A stretch of 64,000 nt of DNA from Takashimella koratensis (taxonomy: Eukaryota > Basidiomycota > Tremellomycetes > Trichosporonales > Tetragoniomycetaceae): positions 186,001-250,000 of the forward strand of contig BCKT01000010.1 in assembly GCA_003116875.1 (NCBI GenBank), read 5' to 3'. The position numbers and the translations under genes were made by a program. Under the pieces are notes generated by a model. The model did no database searches, was not told the DNA's origin, and was given only the letters and a program-made list of their open reading frames with translations. Shown in pieces: positions 34,613 to 45,894 of the stretch; position 1 is the first letter of the stretch; each line of letters opens with the position of its first letter.

Positions 34613-36417
34613 TCAAAGCAGCGCCGCTGCCGCCACCACTCCCATTACTCCCGTCATCACCATCCACACCTTCTTCAATCCCATTTCCACACCGACCGTC
34701 CTCTCCGCTCTCGAGATTGTCGACTTGTTCGTATCCGTAACCACCGGGACCCCATAACTATCGTTCCCCGTAAACGCATAACCTGTTGTCCCCGATACTT
34801 GGTTCACGTCGTTTGCACAAGTGATTGAGATGGATTGAAGAGTGTTCCAGAAGTAGCCGGTGGAGAGGTAGTCCGGGTCGTTCCAGTTGATATAACCTCC
34901 AGCCCATTGAATGGTCCCCGCGGCTTGAGCGGAGGTGCCTCCGGCCCAGATGGAGACTTGGATACGAGAAGGAGTGGAGGGGTATTTGCTGAGTTGGGTA
35001 AACAAGTGCGCGTCAAGGGAGGAGGGGGAGAAATCTCGACGGGAGGGAAACGAAGAGGGGATGGGAGGGACGGAAAGTGGGTTGAAAGACAGTATTGTGA
35101 AGTCAACTCACTATTGCTTCCCGTCAAACGTGTCGTTCTTGTTAACAGTGCGCACGACCGAGCCGTCAATCAACCACTCGAGCGCGTCCTGATGCCAATT
35201 GAGCTAACAGATCTGTCAGCCCATGATCGAACAAAGATAAGACCCAACATTCAACCCTGAAGAATCGCCCTTGTCCTGACCATGTACTCGATACCACTGC
35301 GACAACGCGACTTGCGAAACAGACCGCCGACTCACAGAGTAGGTATGGAAGTTGGCCGACGTGTCTGTGCTGACAGACTCGGTCTGGCCCTCGGTTGCAC
35401 TGTAGTTGGCGACACCGAGGAAGTAATAGTTGGTCTGAACGGCGTCGGTCGTGTTTCCTGGCCACTCCTGCGTATCGTCAGCGTCACTTGACAGGGAAAG
35501 CGGAAGAAAGTGAACGAGGAAGAGGGGGAAGTTTGGGTATATAGCCCTGGGAAGAACGGAGATGGACACAAAGGGCGATGATAGTGAGAAATGTCCAGAC
35601 TCACCCAGTCAATCTCGTCCTTGACGTCAGACATGGTGATAGCGGCAGTCACCACCCCGGCCCACTTGGACGTCTCTGCGGAATATCAGCTCTGGTTCCC
35701 GCGATCCTGAGCTGTCAATACAATCAACACTCACCGAGGACAAAGTCAATGTTCCCGTAGTGAATGTATCGGGTCGAGGAGATGAGAGTCCCGCCTGAGC
35801 CAAGTCAGCATCAACGCTCTCTCTCATGTTTCTCTCCACTGCCCCCCCATTACCTCCTATCTCTCCCTATCCCCCATCCCACCTCATCCCTCACTCGCCC
35901 TGCCTCTAAGCTGCTACTCACTATTCGTCGAATTGAGCGTGAGCCTAACCCCTTGCCCATTCGGATCCGGTACGAGTTGACCCGTGCTCACGATCCAATC
36001 ATATTTCGTCGCGTTACCATTGTACTGCGTGCCATTGAGGAGGACACGGCTAAGGTCGGTAAATTTGGTGGTTCCGGACTTGCAAACGGGTTCGGGTAGA
36101 CACGAGCCCATTGTGTAAGAGTCTGAGTGGGTCAGTTACTCGTTCGTAGGTGGGTGGGCACTTGCGAGGGGAAGGGGAAAGGGAGAGCGAGCGGCAGAGG
36201 AGGGGTAGAGACCGAAGGGGAGGGATGAGAGGGGATACATACAGAGCGGTTCGCACCCTCCGAGACAGTACGACCCAGTTCCGCAGTACCCGTACTGGGA
36301 ACAACATGGGGCTGTGGACGGACAGTGTACTGTCGAGTTACAGTACTGTGCTAAAGCCGGAGCGGCGAGGATAGACGCGACGAGCAGCGTCTTGAGGCCT
36401 GTGGAGGACGACCGCAT
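34613..36417 (-). CDS. Crh-type GH16 glucan-chitin transglycosylase with CBM18, GPI-anchored
   Basis: Seven exons (36243-36417, 35922-36122, 35735-35794, 35605-35675, 35336-35467, 35112-35203, 34613-34988) give 368 residues. A signal peptide (TLLVASILAAPALAQ) is followed by a CBM18 chitin-binding module (STAPCCSQYGYCGTGSYCLG), then the GH16 domain with the catalytic DEIDWEW motif: Glu166, Asp168, Glu170. An intron (35468-35604) splits this motif after Trp169. FHTYSLNWHQDALEWLIDG and IQVSIWAGGT follow. The C-terminus is Ser/Thr-rich with a hydrophobic end (MVMTGVMGVVAAAALL) for a GPI anchor. Such enzymes link beta-glucan to chitin in the cell wall. The family fit is strong. Confidence 0.94.
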
Positions 36418-37251
36418 GTTTTGCCGTCGAACTGGGTGAGGGGTGAGATAGAGTAAGAGCGATCCGATGGAGGGGAAGTAAGAGTTGACCTAGGTCACCG
36501 GGCGGCGTCGAGGGTGTTGATTGCTATGTGGGGTTGAATGAACGCGGTCTGGGTGGAGGTGAAAGGGTGGCGCGAAACACGGTCCGAGCGTCAATCCAAG
36601 GAGCTTTGTGTAGATGGATGACTTTATACCGTTCCGTTGAGGTCAAGCGGGGGTATTGAGCGATGAGCGGGATGAAGATGGGAGTCAAAGCAGTATTGTG
36701 AAGGACACTCGCCACCAGATCCACTACCCAAACAACGCTTTGTCCACGCCCACCCACCCCAGAGCGCTACCTGCCCTTGGCGCCTGGGCATTGTTGATCG
36801 ACGTTGAAACGCGTTTCTTGTTTGTGACTCGCCCTAAGGGTCTGGGTCGGGATCATAGGGTCTGAGTCCGGGATCAGGGAAAGAAAAGGTGACAGCCGGA
36901 ACAGGCACGGCACGAGTGCTACTGGCAGTCCCCCAGGCACACAAGTCACGTGCGGCTCGCTTTCAAAAGCAAGCCAGATCCGTCGTTGGGTGACAAGGAG
37001 AGAATCATGACGTCACCCTCCGAACCTCACCTTGACAGCGCCGTTTCCTCGCAACGACGCAACTCCCACGTGCTTTCGGTCAAGGTGTCCCAAAAATAAC
37101 CCTCACCCTTTTGGTTCTGTTTCGGCTGCGAGTTGAGTCTCACCCACCTCTCACCCCCTCGTCACCACTCTTCCTTCCTCCTTTGTTCACCCCGACCTTC
37201 ACCTCTTAATCAAAAGCCATCACCTGGCAGCGTCTCGACGCACGACTCACC
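36418..37251. promoter_or_regulatory. Divergent region of Crh-like and YrhK-like genes
   Basis: 834 bp between divergent starts. No exon seen. Near the right end the sequence turns CT-rich, typical of the leaders in this window. Confidence 0.45.
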
Positions 37252-38574
37252 ATGGACAAAGATTCCACAGCTACCCATACCATTCAATCTCAGCGACACC
37301 TCCACCCTTTCTTCACCCCTACCCACGTCCGCGTCGCTCCTCCGGGCATCTCCTCCGACTCCTCCTCTCAGGTCCTCGAATGGCAGTCCCGCCGTGCCAG
37401 GAAGGGTCGATACGCACCCAAAGCGAAACGAATCCAACATCACGGGAAAGAAGAGACCGTCTTTCTTCGGATCCAAGAGATAGAAGATGATTTACGTCCA
37501 CATTTACTCGTTGATGTATCGTTTTGGATCGCAGTGGCCTTCACCCTCGGATCAGCGGTTTGGGTCGTTAATGGTGAGTACGAATGTTAAAGAATGATGA
37601 AGAAAGTTGATGGATTTGGAATGGGTACAGGATTCTTGGTTTGGATGCCGCTGTTGAGGCCGGAGCTGGATACGACAACGTTCAGCACGACAGCGTCCGC
37701 CCTCGCCTTTGTCGGCGGCACCATCTTCGAAATTGGTAGCTACCTAATGGTTGTCGAGGCCTTGGACCGGTGAGCTAGTCGGTTCGACGCCTTTTCCTTC
37801 CCTTTTATTCTTCTTTCTTTTCAGAGCGATTGTTACCCTTAGAGCTCCGCTGATAGGAAACAGAGGGCGGGAGACCAACTTTGGGACCGCGCTCAGCAGA
37901 CTGCTTCATCGTCATGGAGATACAGAAGACGGTACCGAGTGGCCAGCAGGCGCCAAGGGGTTCGTCTGGTGGGCTAAACCACTGTGGCATGATATGGGCT
38001 ATGACGCGGTACGTCGAGATTCGCTGCTGATCCTCTCAAACAATGACCTAGTCTGAACATCCGCTGACATGTCCCCAGGCCCTCGTCCAGCTCTTTGCGG
38101 CTTCGGTCTTCTGGATAGCAACTCTCACTGGATTGCCAGGGGTGATTCCGGGCTTCTCCACCGAGACTGGGTCGGTAGCCATTATCGATGTCTTCTTCTG
38201 GACGCCACAAGGTGGGTCCCTATCCAGAGCCTTTTGGCTGCGACGTCCCTTTGCGCTGTCACTTTGTATCTGAACTGACCACCTCAGTCATCGGCGGTAC
38301 CGGGTTCATTGTCTCCAGCCTAATTCTCATGCTCGAGGTCCAGAAACACTGGTGGCTCCCGCGCCCGCTCGACATCGGGTGGCACATTGGATTCTGGAAC
38401 CTCATCGGCGCCGTCGGATTCATGCTCTGCGGTGCATTGGGTTACTCTTCCAACTCGGGGATCATCTACCAGTCTGACCTCGCAACGTTCTGGGGCTCGT
38501 GGGCGTTCCTGATCGGCAGTGGGTTCCAGCTCTGGGAAGTGATCTGGAGGGAGCCCCCGAAAACCACCCGATAA
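37252..38574 (+). CDS. YrhK-like four- to six-helix integral membrane protein
   Basis: Five exons (37252-37573, 37631-37769, 37864-38008, 38079-38211, 38288-38574) give exactly 341 residues. A hydrophilic, basic N-terminus of about 85 residues is followed by hydrophobic segments VDVSFWIAVAFTLGSAVWVVN, ALAFVGGTIFEIGSYLMVV, LFAASVFWIATLTGLPGVIP, GTGFIVSSLILMLEV, FWNLIGAVGFMLCGALGY and TFWGSWAFLIGSGFQLWEV. The pairing of 'GxxxFxIGS' and 'SxFQLWE' motifs is typical of fungal membrane proteins with YrhK-like domains; their function is not established. Exon 3 uses the second of two candidate acceptors (AAACAG), because the first gives an early stop. It ends RREPPKTTR-like basic sequence facing the cytosol by the positive-inside rule. 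Confidence 0.75.
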
Positions 38575-41500
38575 CCATGAGCTGCATTGGGGGAGCACGT
38601 GTCGGGTTTATAAGATCATGTTAGTGACGAGCGGCGACGATCACGATTCGTCCACCATGTGATGTAACGTATGTGATATACCAGCTACTCGCATGAGTCG
38701 AGTCGATCTTCGTCCCGCAAAGCGGTGCGAAGCTGCATCGGGTTCATCCGACCCTGCGCGGGGTCGTGGTGGGTCGAGGTTTATTTTGTTTCCATGCGAT
38801 CGGCGCATACCTTGTCCACTTAGTGCCGAGTCTAACACAGATCGCCTTTAGTCTCGGGGCGAGCTCGGTGGGTGCACTTGGCGCGAAAAAAGTCGTAGTC
38901 CCGCCGCGGCCAATTCAGCGAGCCGAAATTTCCGCGTCCGTCGGTCAGTAGTGCGGTGGGTGGGTCGGTGGGTCGGTAGGTCGGTTGGTTGGTAGTGGGG
39001 TGAATGATGCGGGTTAGCAGCGATGTGGGGCCAAGGTTTCCGGCTAGGAGGGGGAGACTATCACCGGTGCGGGACGACTTGGCGAGGTGGGATGGGTGGG
39101 GTGGGACGATGAGGTGCGCTCCTCGCTCCTCTGGCCGATACGGTCGAGCCTTGATCAAGCGAGCCGGTTGGTGTCGTCGTCGTTGCGGTTGCATTCCCAC
39201 ACTCATGCAGTGCAGACCTCGTGCTTTCCTGCGCTCACTGGTATAACCGGGTGATGGCGGTATCTATCCATCACACCAAACTAGTATTTGACCAAACCAA
39301 GTCGACATCCGCCGAAAGAAGGTATGCAATTCATTCGGCCTGAGAAGGCACGGGCACACTGTCCATTGCCCATGGGGTTGTTTGCTTGTCCCGAAACGTA
39401 GATCTTTCCCGGCATGCCCCTCCCTAGCCACTGGGGCCCACGAGGGGGGAAGGGGAGGGGAGGGGAGGGGAGGGTACAGGTAGAAAAGGAAATGAGCAGA
39501 AAAACAGGCGTTTGTGTTGACGTGCGACGACCAAAGGTTTACGTAGAGCTTTTATAAGTCTGTCGAATTCAAACGCCTACTCGCCATGCCGGAAATTCGA
39601 TGTCGCACTGTTCACCGTTAGACAGTTGGCCATTGGGTCCAACCCGATCAGAAGCGCACGCAACGTTGGATCAAAGAGGCAACAAGCAGTGCCGGTGTGG
39701 GGTTCGGTCGCCTGACTTTAGAGACATACGGCAGACGACAGGAACGAAGAATGCGGCAAAGACATTTTGGGAGAGACAAGATGGGACGACGACATCTGAG
39801 AATAAGCTGTAGAGAGAGAGAGTGTTCAGTCAACTGCGGTATCCTGTACACTTTGAAGCGTCTTGACCTCGGGTTACTCTCGCCCTGGCTTGGCCCTGTT
39901 CCCGATCTCATGTTGGAATCCTTCATCCCTTTGCGTCCACTAGGAATTGGGATTGCCGGAAGTTTCGTGCGACGCCGCCGACGACGCGGCGGCACTGAAG
40001 GGAGAACCAGGGGGACCAGGGGGAGGCGACCAAGCAGCGAACCAACCTTCTTTCGGCATTTTTTCGGGCCAATATGCAGGTCCCCCCCCCACCTTTAGAT
40101 TGTTTATTTTTTTCACAGATTCTGATTTGGTGAGGTCCACTCTCGCAGCCGGGTTTGGGCGACGGACGTTTCAGGGTATGCATGGGTATGACGGCAGACC
40201 TACGCTCGCAGGGGTTTGGGTCAGCTTGGTTGCGGTCCAAGAACAGGGAACAGGGTAAGAAAGCGTGGGCATCGCTGGGCTCGGTGGGTGAACAAGCTCA
40301 CACCCTTCGGATCACAGGAGGAGGTCGACCCCCGGCTGGGACGTAATCGCAGGGTTGATGTTTAGACCCCCCGCTGGCTCTGTGCGGTAAGAAAAAATCA
40401 CCAGGGTCGAGCGTGAGCGCACGTTACAGCACGATCCCGCGCGCCGCTCAAACCCAGACGCAAGCAGGCAATCGCTGCGTTTGTTCAAAGCTTCCGATCT
40501 TAGTCTGCTCTCCAGGGACGAGGGAAAAATAACAAAGGGTAAAGTTTGGGTCTACTGGATCACTGGTGGGTCGCTCATGGTCTCACTCTTTGCCCTTGGC
40601 CCTTTATCGACAACTACCGCCGCCGCCGCCGCCGCCAACCCGCGTTGTCTCGATGTCGAAGAAGCAGTCCCGTCCCATCGTCAACCTACCTATCGTCTCA
40701 TCTTCAATCTCGACCGGGTTTTGAGGGTAGATACTTTGTTCATTACCAATTCTTTCTCTCTGTCGATCCTATCCAACAACTCTCCTTTCCCACCTCCCTT
40801 TGCGCGTTATAATCGACCGGCGAAACACCGATCCCTTGCCTGGTTCCCCTAATCGCGCCAACCCGCCGCACGGATCCCCACGTCTAGACTGCGCCTCGGA
40901 TCGAGCCCACGACACCGCAGAGCACAGACCGCGTTGTCCAGACCGCTTGCGAACATTCTGGACCTATACCAACTCTGTTCCCAGACCTGCACGTTTTGCA
41001 GGATCGGACGCTTCTTTTGAAAAGAAACTGGAACGAGATCGCGGAACACCGCGTGTGGACGGACAACAGGTTCGTCTCATATCCTTCTGTGCAATCCCCA
41101 ACACTCTCGTCGCCAAGTGCAGGCTTGAGCAAGTCTCGAACGCCAAGAAGGAAGCCTGCGTCGGTTCGTCCTTGTCGCCCCAGTGACAGGTGACCAAAAC
41201 TTTCTCCCCGTGGGCCGAAAGACTGACCCATCACGTTCATCTTGTTTCCGACAACTCTTCTTCACCTCTCATCTCTTCCCGCGTTGACACGATCCTCTAG
41301 CCTCTTCTCGTCGCCTCTTGTCCACCCCGACCACTCGACTCCAGTCTTTGCTACCGATCAACGACTTCTCGTTCACGACCAACTCCGCCTGGTCGTCGCT
41401 GAATATTTCAACCACCTTCGTTGCCACTCGCGCCCACTCGCCGTTTGGCGTCAACCTAACCTTTGCCGGCCGGTTCCTGGGAGTTATAGTGCGTATAGCG

Positions 41501-42469
41501 TCATAAGCACCCAACAGGCGATTGAGGGTCAGTGGTCAGTGGTGAGTCGGTCGGTCATCCGACGCTACTAGTCATCATCGCATGGTGGCAACATGGTCTG
41601 CATGCTTTGCACTTCATCTCCCATATTTACATAGAACCACACAACATCCTTCATTGCCTCTAGCCTGACCCCGTGTTTCACTTTTGTCGCTATCCCACCC
41701 TCGCGACACGGTCGTCAACAAATCTTCGTGGCTGACACATTTTCATCAGTGACAGCACCCCTCGACGAGCCGCGACGACTGCTTTTGAGTAAGCTGGGCG
41801 GGGCGAGGGCACGGTGACGGGTGGAGTGAACGGCATTGAGAACGAGTAGAGAAGCGAGCAAAGAGACAAGTGAAAAAAAAGAGGTTAGAGATCTGGATCG
41901 GGCCGCTGCGACTTGGGTCTCAGGCAAGACCGTGTCTTGTTCTCATGTGAGTCAACGAGTCTATGACTTGATTCGATATGACTCGATCTGTTCTTGCTTC
42001 ACGTCGTCTTCTCCCTCTTCCTGCCTCGTTTCATTCCCACCCTTGTCATCTACCTTCGGACAACCATCATTCTCTTCTTCCTATCCACGCTACCACCACC
42101 CTCTCCATCGTGACTACTTCACACCTGGACGACACTTCGGCTCGGCCTTGTCGTCATCACCCACACCTACTACCCGCTAGTGCCTTTCGGCAGTGCTCAA
42201 TGGCACCGGGCGACGCGGTCAGGAGACCTCCAGTCCTACCCAACCCGGTGCGATCGATCTCCCTCCTTTCCCCTTTGTCCACCCACCCCACCTCCTCCTT
42301 TGTCCTATCTTCAACCACCGCTATACCCCAGACTTCCCCCTCCTCATCTGTTCACTGCCCGTTCTACCCACTTGACCCCCTCCTGAATCCCAATTGATCC
42401 ATCGCAGATCACTTGTCCTCCTTTTCGACTCGCCTCGGCCATTCACAACCCACACCACACCTCACCGCG
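38575..42469. other. Gene-poor region of 3.9 kb upstream of the RhoGEF
   Basis: No exon chain could be supported. The longest frames start at TTG and have atypical composition. The part at 38940-39000 repeats GGTGGGTCGGTGGG-like units, and 39443-39474 is a G-rich tract. From about 41240 on, the plus strand is CT-rich and likely belongs to the RhoGEF promoter and leader; ATCGCAG at 42401-42407 could be the acceptor of a 5' UTR intron, with a GTGAGT donor near 41947. Confidence 0.45.
39443..39474 (+). repeat. GGGGA repeat, potential G-quadruplex
   Basis: About six consecutive G4-5/A1-2 blocks, enough to satisfy the four-run G-quadruplex pattern with very short loops. It lies in the gene-poor region with no exon nearby. 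Confidence 0.8.
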
Positions 42470-45400
42470 ATGGAGGTGCTCATCATGCAGCCGCTGCCTC
42501 TCAGCTCGGCTGTCCCATCCCTCGAGACGATCCCGGGATCTCGAACCGAAACACCCGCTCGCACCCCACTCTCATCCGTCACTCCCACTCCTGAAGCTCC
42601 AACACCTACATCTTCGCGCTCTCGGCTCACCTACATCCCAATCCCACTACACGAGCTCCCACAAGAGGTCGTTCTTGACGAGTCCCCAGTCGCCGAACCT
42701 CTCATGCCCGGGTCCTACTTCTCTGTCCCTATCCCCATCCGCGCCCACACCCCCTTCCCTAATTCCCCAGTGACCACACCTGGCGCTGAACGCCCTCAAC
42801 CACCTCCATTGAGCATACCGCCCAGCACACCCGACGAGCCGCGGTTCCAGGCGTACCCACCCAAGTCACCACGAGTATTCCACCTGAAACCCTCGTTCAC
42901 CCTGCGGCATCCTCGGCACAAGGGCGGGAGCAGCAGCGACGAAGGGTCGAGTCCTCGGAATCGACGCCGATCATGGACAACATCCGAACCTCGACCAGAG
43001 ACATACGACGCCACTCGCAGACGACGAGCGTCTCTTGGCTCCGCTGATATCCGGATACAACCGTTGACCTACTCCCCTACCGTCACCCCTCGTCGTTCGA
43101 GCCTATCACAGTTCAGCTTATCCGAGCTTGCGATCAATGTCGTCCTCCAGCCTCCCCCTCGCTCTACCTCGCTCGTATACGAGCACGACGAGCCGATCTC
43201 GATCGAGTCGATCGTCTCCGAGATCTCGTCGCCTTCCATGTCGTCAAAACATCCTTTATCATCCGCGACCACCTCGATCTCGCGTAGCGCCAAGAGCTGT
43301 GAAGATGAAGCTGCTCCAGTATCACCACGAGCGACTCGAGCGCAGCGGCGTGGGATGGCTTTGCTCGAGCTCGTCGAGACGGAAGTGTCCTACCTCGACG
43401 ACCTTCAGACGCTGCTTCACGTCTACCTGCCACAACTTGCTGCGATGCCAGGAGTGGCAGATCAGACCCGCAAGCTCGTCACGCGCAACACGGGGGAGCT
43501 GTGTCTCTTGCACACCGCCATTGTCGCCGACATGGTCGATGTCCTCCGCTCCGAGGGAGTCGGGTACGGCACGCTCTCCGGCCAAGCGGTCGAGCAGGCG
43601 ACGCAACGCATCGTCAACGTGTTGATGGGTCACACATTTGACGAGTACAACTCGTTCACCGCGGAATCAATCAAAGCCGAGGCGGCGGTGTCCCAGATCG
43701 CTCAGCGACACGACTACGAAGCGTTTGAGCGGCGGTGCGAGACGGTCAGTCGGGCACAGGCACATCAAACTCTGCTGCACCTTCTCACCGGCGCGCCAGT
43801 CGTCTCGGCAAACCGCGCGAGGTTGAGGTTCAAAGACCGCTTGATTCATCCGTACCAGCGTGTATGCCGCTATCCTATGCTTTTGCGCCGCATCATGGAC
43901 TCGCTCCCAGACGAGGAGCACTTTGACTACAACGTCGACGTCGATCTCGATCGCGCGCACAAGATGATGACCGCCGTCGCTGACCAGGTGAACCGATCCC
44001 GACGCGACGCAGAGGCTGAGATGACAACCGCAGTGGTGACCTCTCGCCTCGAGCTACACCCATTCCTTCCTCGTTCCTTCCTCGCTTCGCTGGGCTGCTG
44101 TCAACTCGTTGGCGCGCTCGACGTCTTGCATTACCACCCAACCCTTGCGCCCAACCTCAAGGTCAAGTACCTCGGTACAGCTCTTTTCTCCGACTACCTC
44201 GTCATGTTCAAAGTCAAGCGTGGGATCATCTATGAGCCTCGGCACTTTTTCCCCGTCAGCCTGTTCAGTATCGTCCCCGGTGGGATGCTCCCGCACTCGA
44301 TCGGGCTCTCGTATCGCGACCACCACTTTGAGCTGGCTGCGTCCTCGGCGGAGGAGAAGAGCGTGTGGCTTCAAGCCCTCGCGCAGTCGGAGAGCGTCAA
44401 TCCACCATACGATCGGCCGTCGAGCGTGTCCACATCGACTGCTACAGATGGTCAACCCCGCCGCCAGTCCGCCGAGATCTCCCCAATCTCCGGACCCGCT
44501 CGTGACCCATTTGTACGCCGGGCGTCCGCCGCTCAGCGCAGTGCCGTCGACAAAGGTCTCGAGGACATTACCTCTGTCGCCTGCGCCAAAGCCCGCCGCC
44601 CTGTCCCTCTCTTCGAACCCGTCACGCCTGCCCGGCGCCACAGTTTCTTCGACCCACACATGTCAGGGGTACGCTCCTCCAACAGCCTTCGACTCAGTAT
44701 GATGAGCGCGAGCTCGAGCAGTGTTGCGATTGGAACTAGCCTCGCCCGGCGAGACTCGAGCGTACGACTCGGTCGACGCGGGATGAGCGGGAATGCCTCG
44801 CTCTCGTCTATGGCGGATAACACGTCGGTTTCCGATTTCGGCACAATCCAACCCTCTGATTCGAGAGGGAGGAGAGTGCGCAAGACTTTGTCGAGCTTCA
44901 GCTTATCCGCGCGCCCTACTCACCCGACTCGAGCCAAGTCGATGCCCGTCTCGCCCGCAGTCACACCAATGGGTTCGCCGGATTTATCTACCGGCGTAGT
45001 GGCCTCACCCGAGACTCGCGCGGCGGGAGCTGAAGGAGAAGTGGACGATCTCGAGAACGAGGATGATATTGAAGAAGCGGACGGGGAGACGGATGCCGAG
45101 ACGGATCACGAAGCGCCATTGTTTATGACAAGTTATTTCGATATGCCGAGTAGGCTATCTCGAGTTCGTCGATCGCTTTCGCTCTTCCGGCGTAACGACG
45201 GGGGCATTGCTGCGGTCCTTCCTACTGGCGATGATGGGGCAGGCCCGAGTGCTGGCGTTGGGGGCGGTGCTCTCGCCTTGGTCGTTGACGACGGTGGGCA
45301 GGCTGAGGTCGAGACCGAGACCGAGGGGGAAGGGAAAAGCGCGCCGCTTTCTGCGGCGTCGTCCCAGTCTCACACACCGTCACATACGCCTTCAACCACA

Positions 45401-45511
45401 CCTTTGCCGTCCCCATTCGTCTCGCCACAGGGAACCCCGAGGCGGAAACGCAGCGTGAGGCTGTTTGGCGCACTAAGGGGTTTCACACCCGCCCACACCG
45501 TCGCTGGCTAG
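42470..45511 (+). CDS. RhoGEF with DH and PH domains (single exon)
   Basis: One uninterrupted frame of 1013 residues from ATG 42470. The first 280 residues are Ser/Pro-rich. A DH domain runs from about residue 292 (GMALLELVETEVSYLDDLQT) to 500, including RFKDRLIHPYQRVCRYPMLL, the conserved CR3 helix that contacts Rho. A PH domain follows at about 539-641 (CCQLVGALDVLHYH ... FSDYLVMFKV ... KSVWLQALAQ). The rest is Ser/Arg-rich with an acidic stretch (DDLENEDDIEEADGETDAE), then RSVRLFGALRGF at the end. The protein would load GTP on a Rho-family GTPase at the cell cortex; Cdc42, Rho1 or Rac choice cannot be told. A TTG 57 bp upstream extends the frame but is not a credible start. Lack of introns is unusual here. 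Confidence 0.9.
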   Translation: MEVLIMQPLPLSSAVPSLETIPGSRTETPARTPLSSVTPTPEAPTPTSSRSRLTYIPIPLHELPQEVVLDESPVAEPLMPGSYFSVPIPIRAHTPFPNSPVTTPGAERPQPPPLSIPPSTPDEPRFQAYPPKSPRVFHLKPSFTLRHPRHKGGSSSDEGSSPRNRRRSWTTSEPRPETYDATRRRRASLGSADIRIQPLTYSPTVTPRRSSLSQFSLSELAINVVLQPPPRSTSLVYEHDEPISIESIVSEISSPSMSSKHPLSSATTSISRSAKSCEDEAAPVSPRATRAQRRGMALLELVETEVSYLDDLQTLLHVYLPQLAAMPGVADQTRKLVTRNTGELCLLHTAIVADMVDVLRSEGVGYGTLSGQAVEQATQRIVNVLMGHTFDEYNSFTAESIKAEAAVSQIAQRHDYEAFERRCETVSRAQAHQTLLHLLTGAPVVSANRARLRFKDRLIHPYQRVCRYPMLLRRIMDSLPDEEHFDYNVDVDLDRAHKMMTAVADQVNRSRRDAEAEMTTAVVTSRLELHPFLPRSFLASLGCCQLVGALDVLHYHPTLAPNLKVKYLGTALFSDYLVMFKVKRGIIYEPRHFFPVSLFSIVPGGMLPHSIGLSYRDHHFELAASSAEEKSVWLQALAQSESVNPPYDRPSSVSTSTATDGQPRRQSAEISPISGPARDPFVRRASAAQRSAVDKGLEDITSVACAKARRPVPLFEPVTPARRHSFFDPHMSGVRSSNSLRLSMMSASSSSVAIGTSLARRDSSVRLGRRGMSGNASLSSMADNTSVSDFGTIQPSDSRGRRVRKTLSSFSLSARPTHPTRAKSMPVSPAVTPMGSPDLSTGVVASPETRAAGAEGEVDDLENEDDIEEADGETDAETDHEAPLFMTSYFDMPSRLSRVRRSLSLFRRNDGGIAAVLPTGDDGAGPSAGVGGGALALVVDDGGQAEVETETEGEGKSAPLSAASSQSHTPSHTPSTTPLPSPFVSPQGTPRRKRSVRLFGALRGFTPAHTVAG

Positions 45512-45894
45512 GCATGCCACCAATTTTACACGTCGATTTTATCCTCTTCCTTTACCTACTTTTCCCAACCCCACTTTGACTGTATTCTCAGACCTTCTCA
45601 GACCGTGATCCTCCGCTTCACGAGCATAATTAGACACGTCACGACCTCTTCCATCACTTGCTTTCGTACCTCTGTTGTATCACAGGTCTAGTTTCGCATA
45701 CACCGATCCATCCGTAATCTACACCCTCTCTCATCTGTGTCGACACGTACGGTTTCATTTCTTCTGCGTGATCTATAATGCTGTGCTTTGGATTTGTACA
45801 CGATCGACATTGACGATATAGTCACGATGCAAAGTGTTTCCATGATCTCTACTGTCTCTCTACATCCACTCTCTAGGTCTCACAGAGTGCCCAT
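45512..45894. terminator. Convergent 3' region (RhoGEF / DUF6534-like copy 1)
   Basis: 383 bp between convergent stops, with AT-richer parts around 45600-45830. No exon seen. Confidence 0.4.

Noticed and set aside
40481..40852. 123-codon plus frame in the gene-poor region
   Set aside because: TTG start, no domain, and no clear splice partners.
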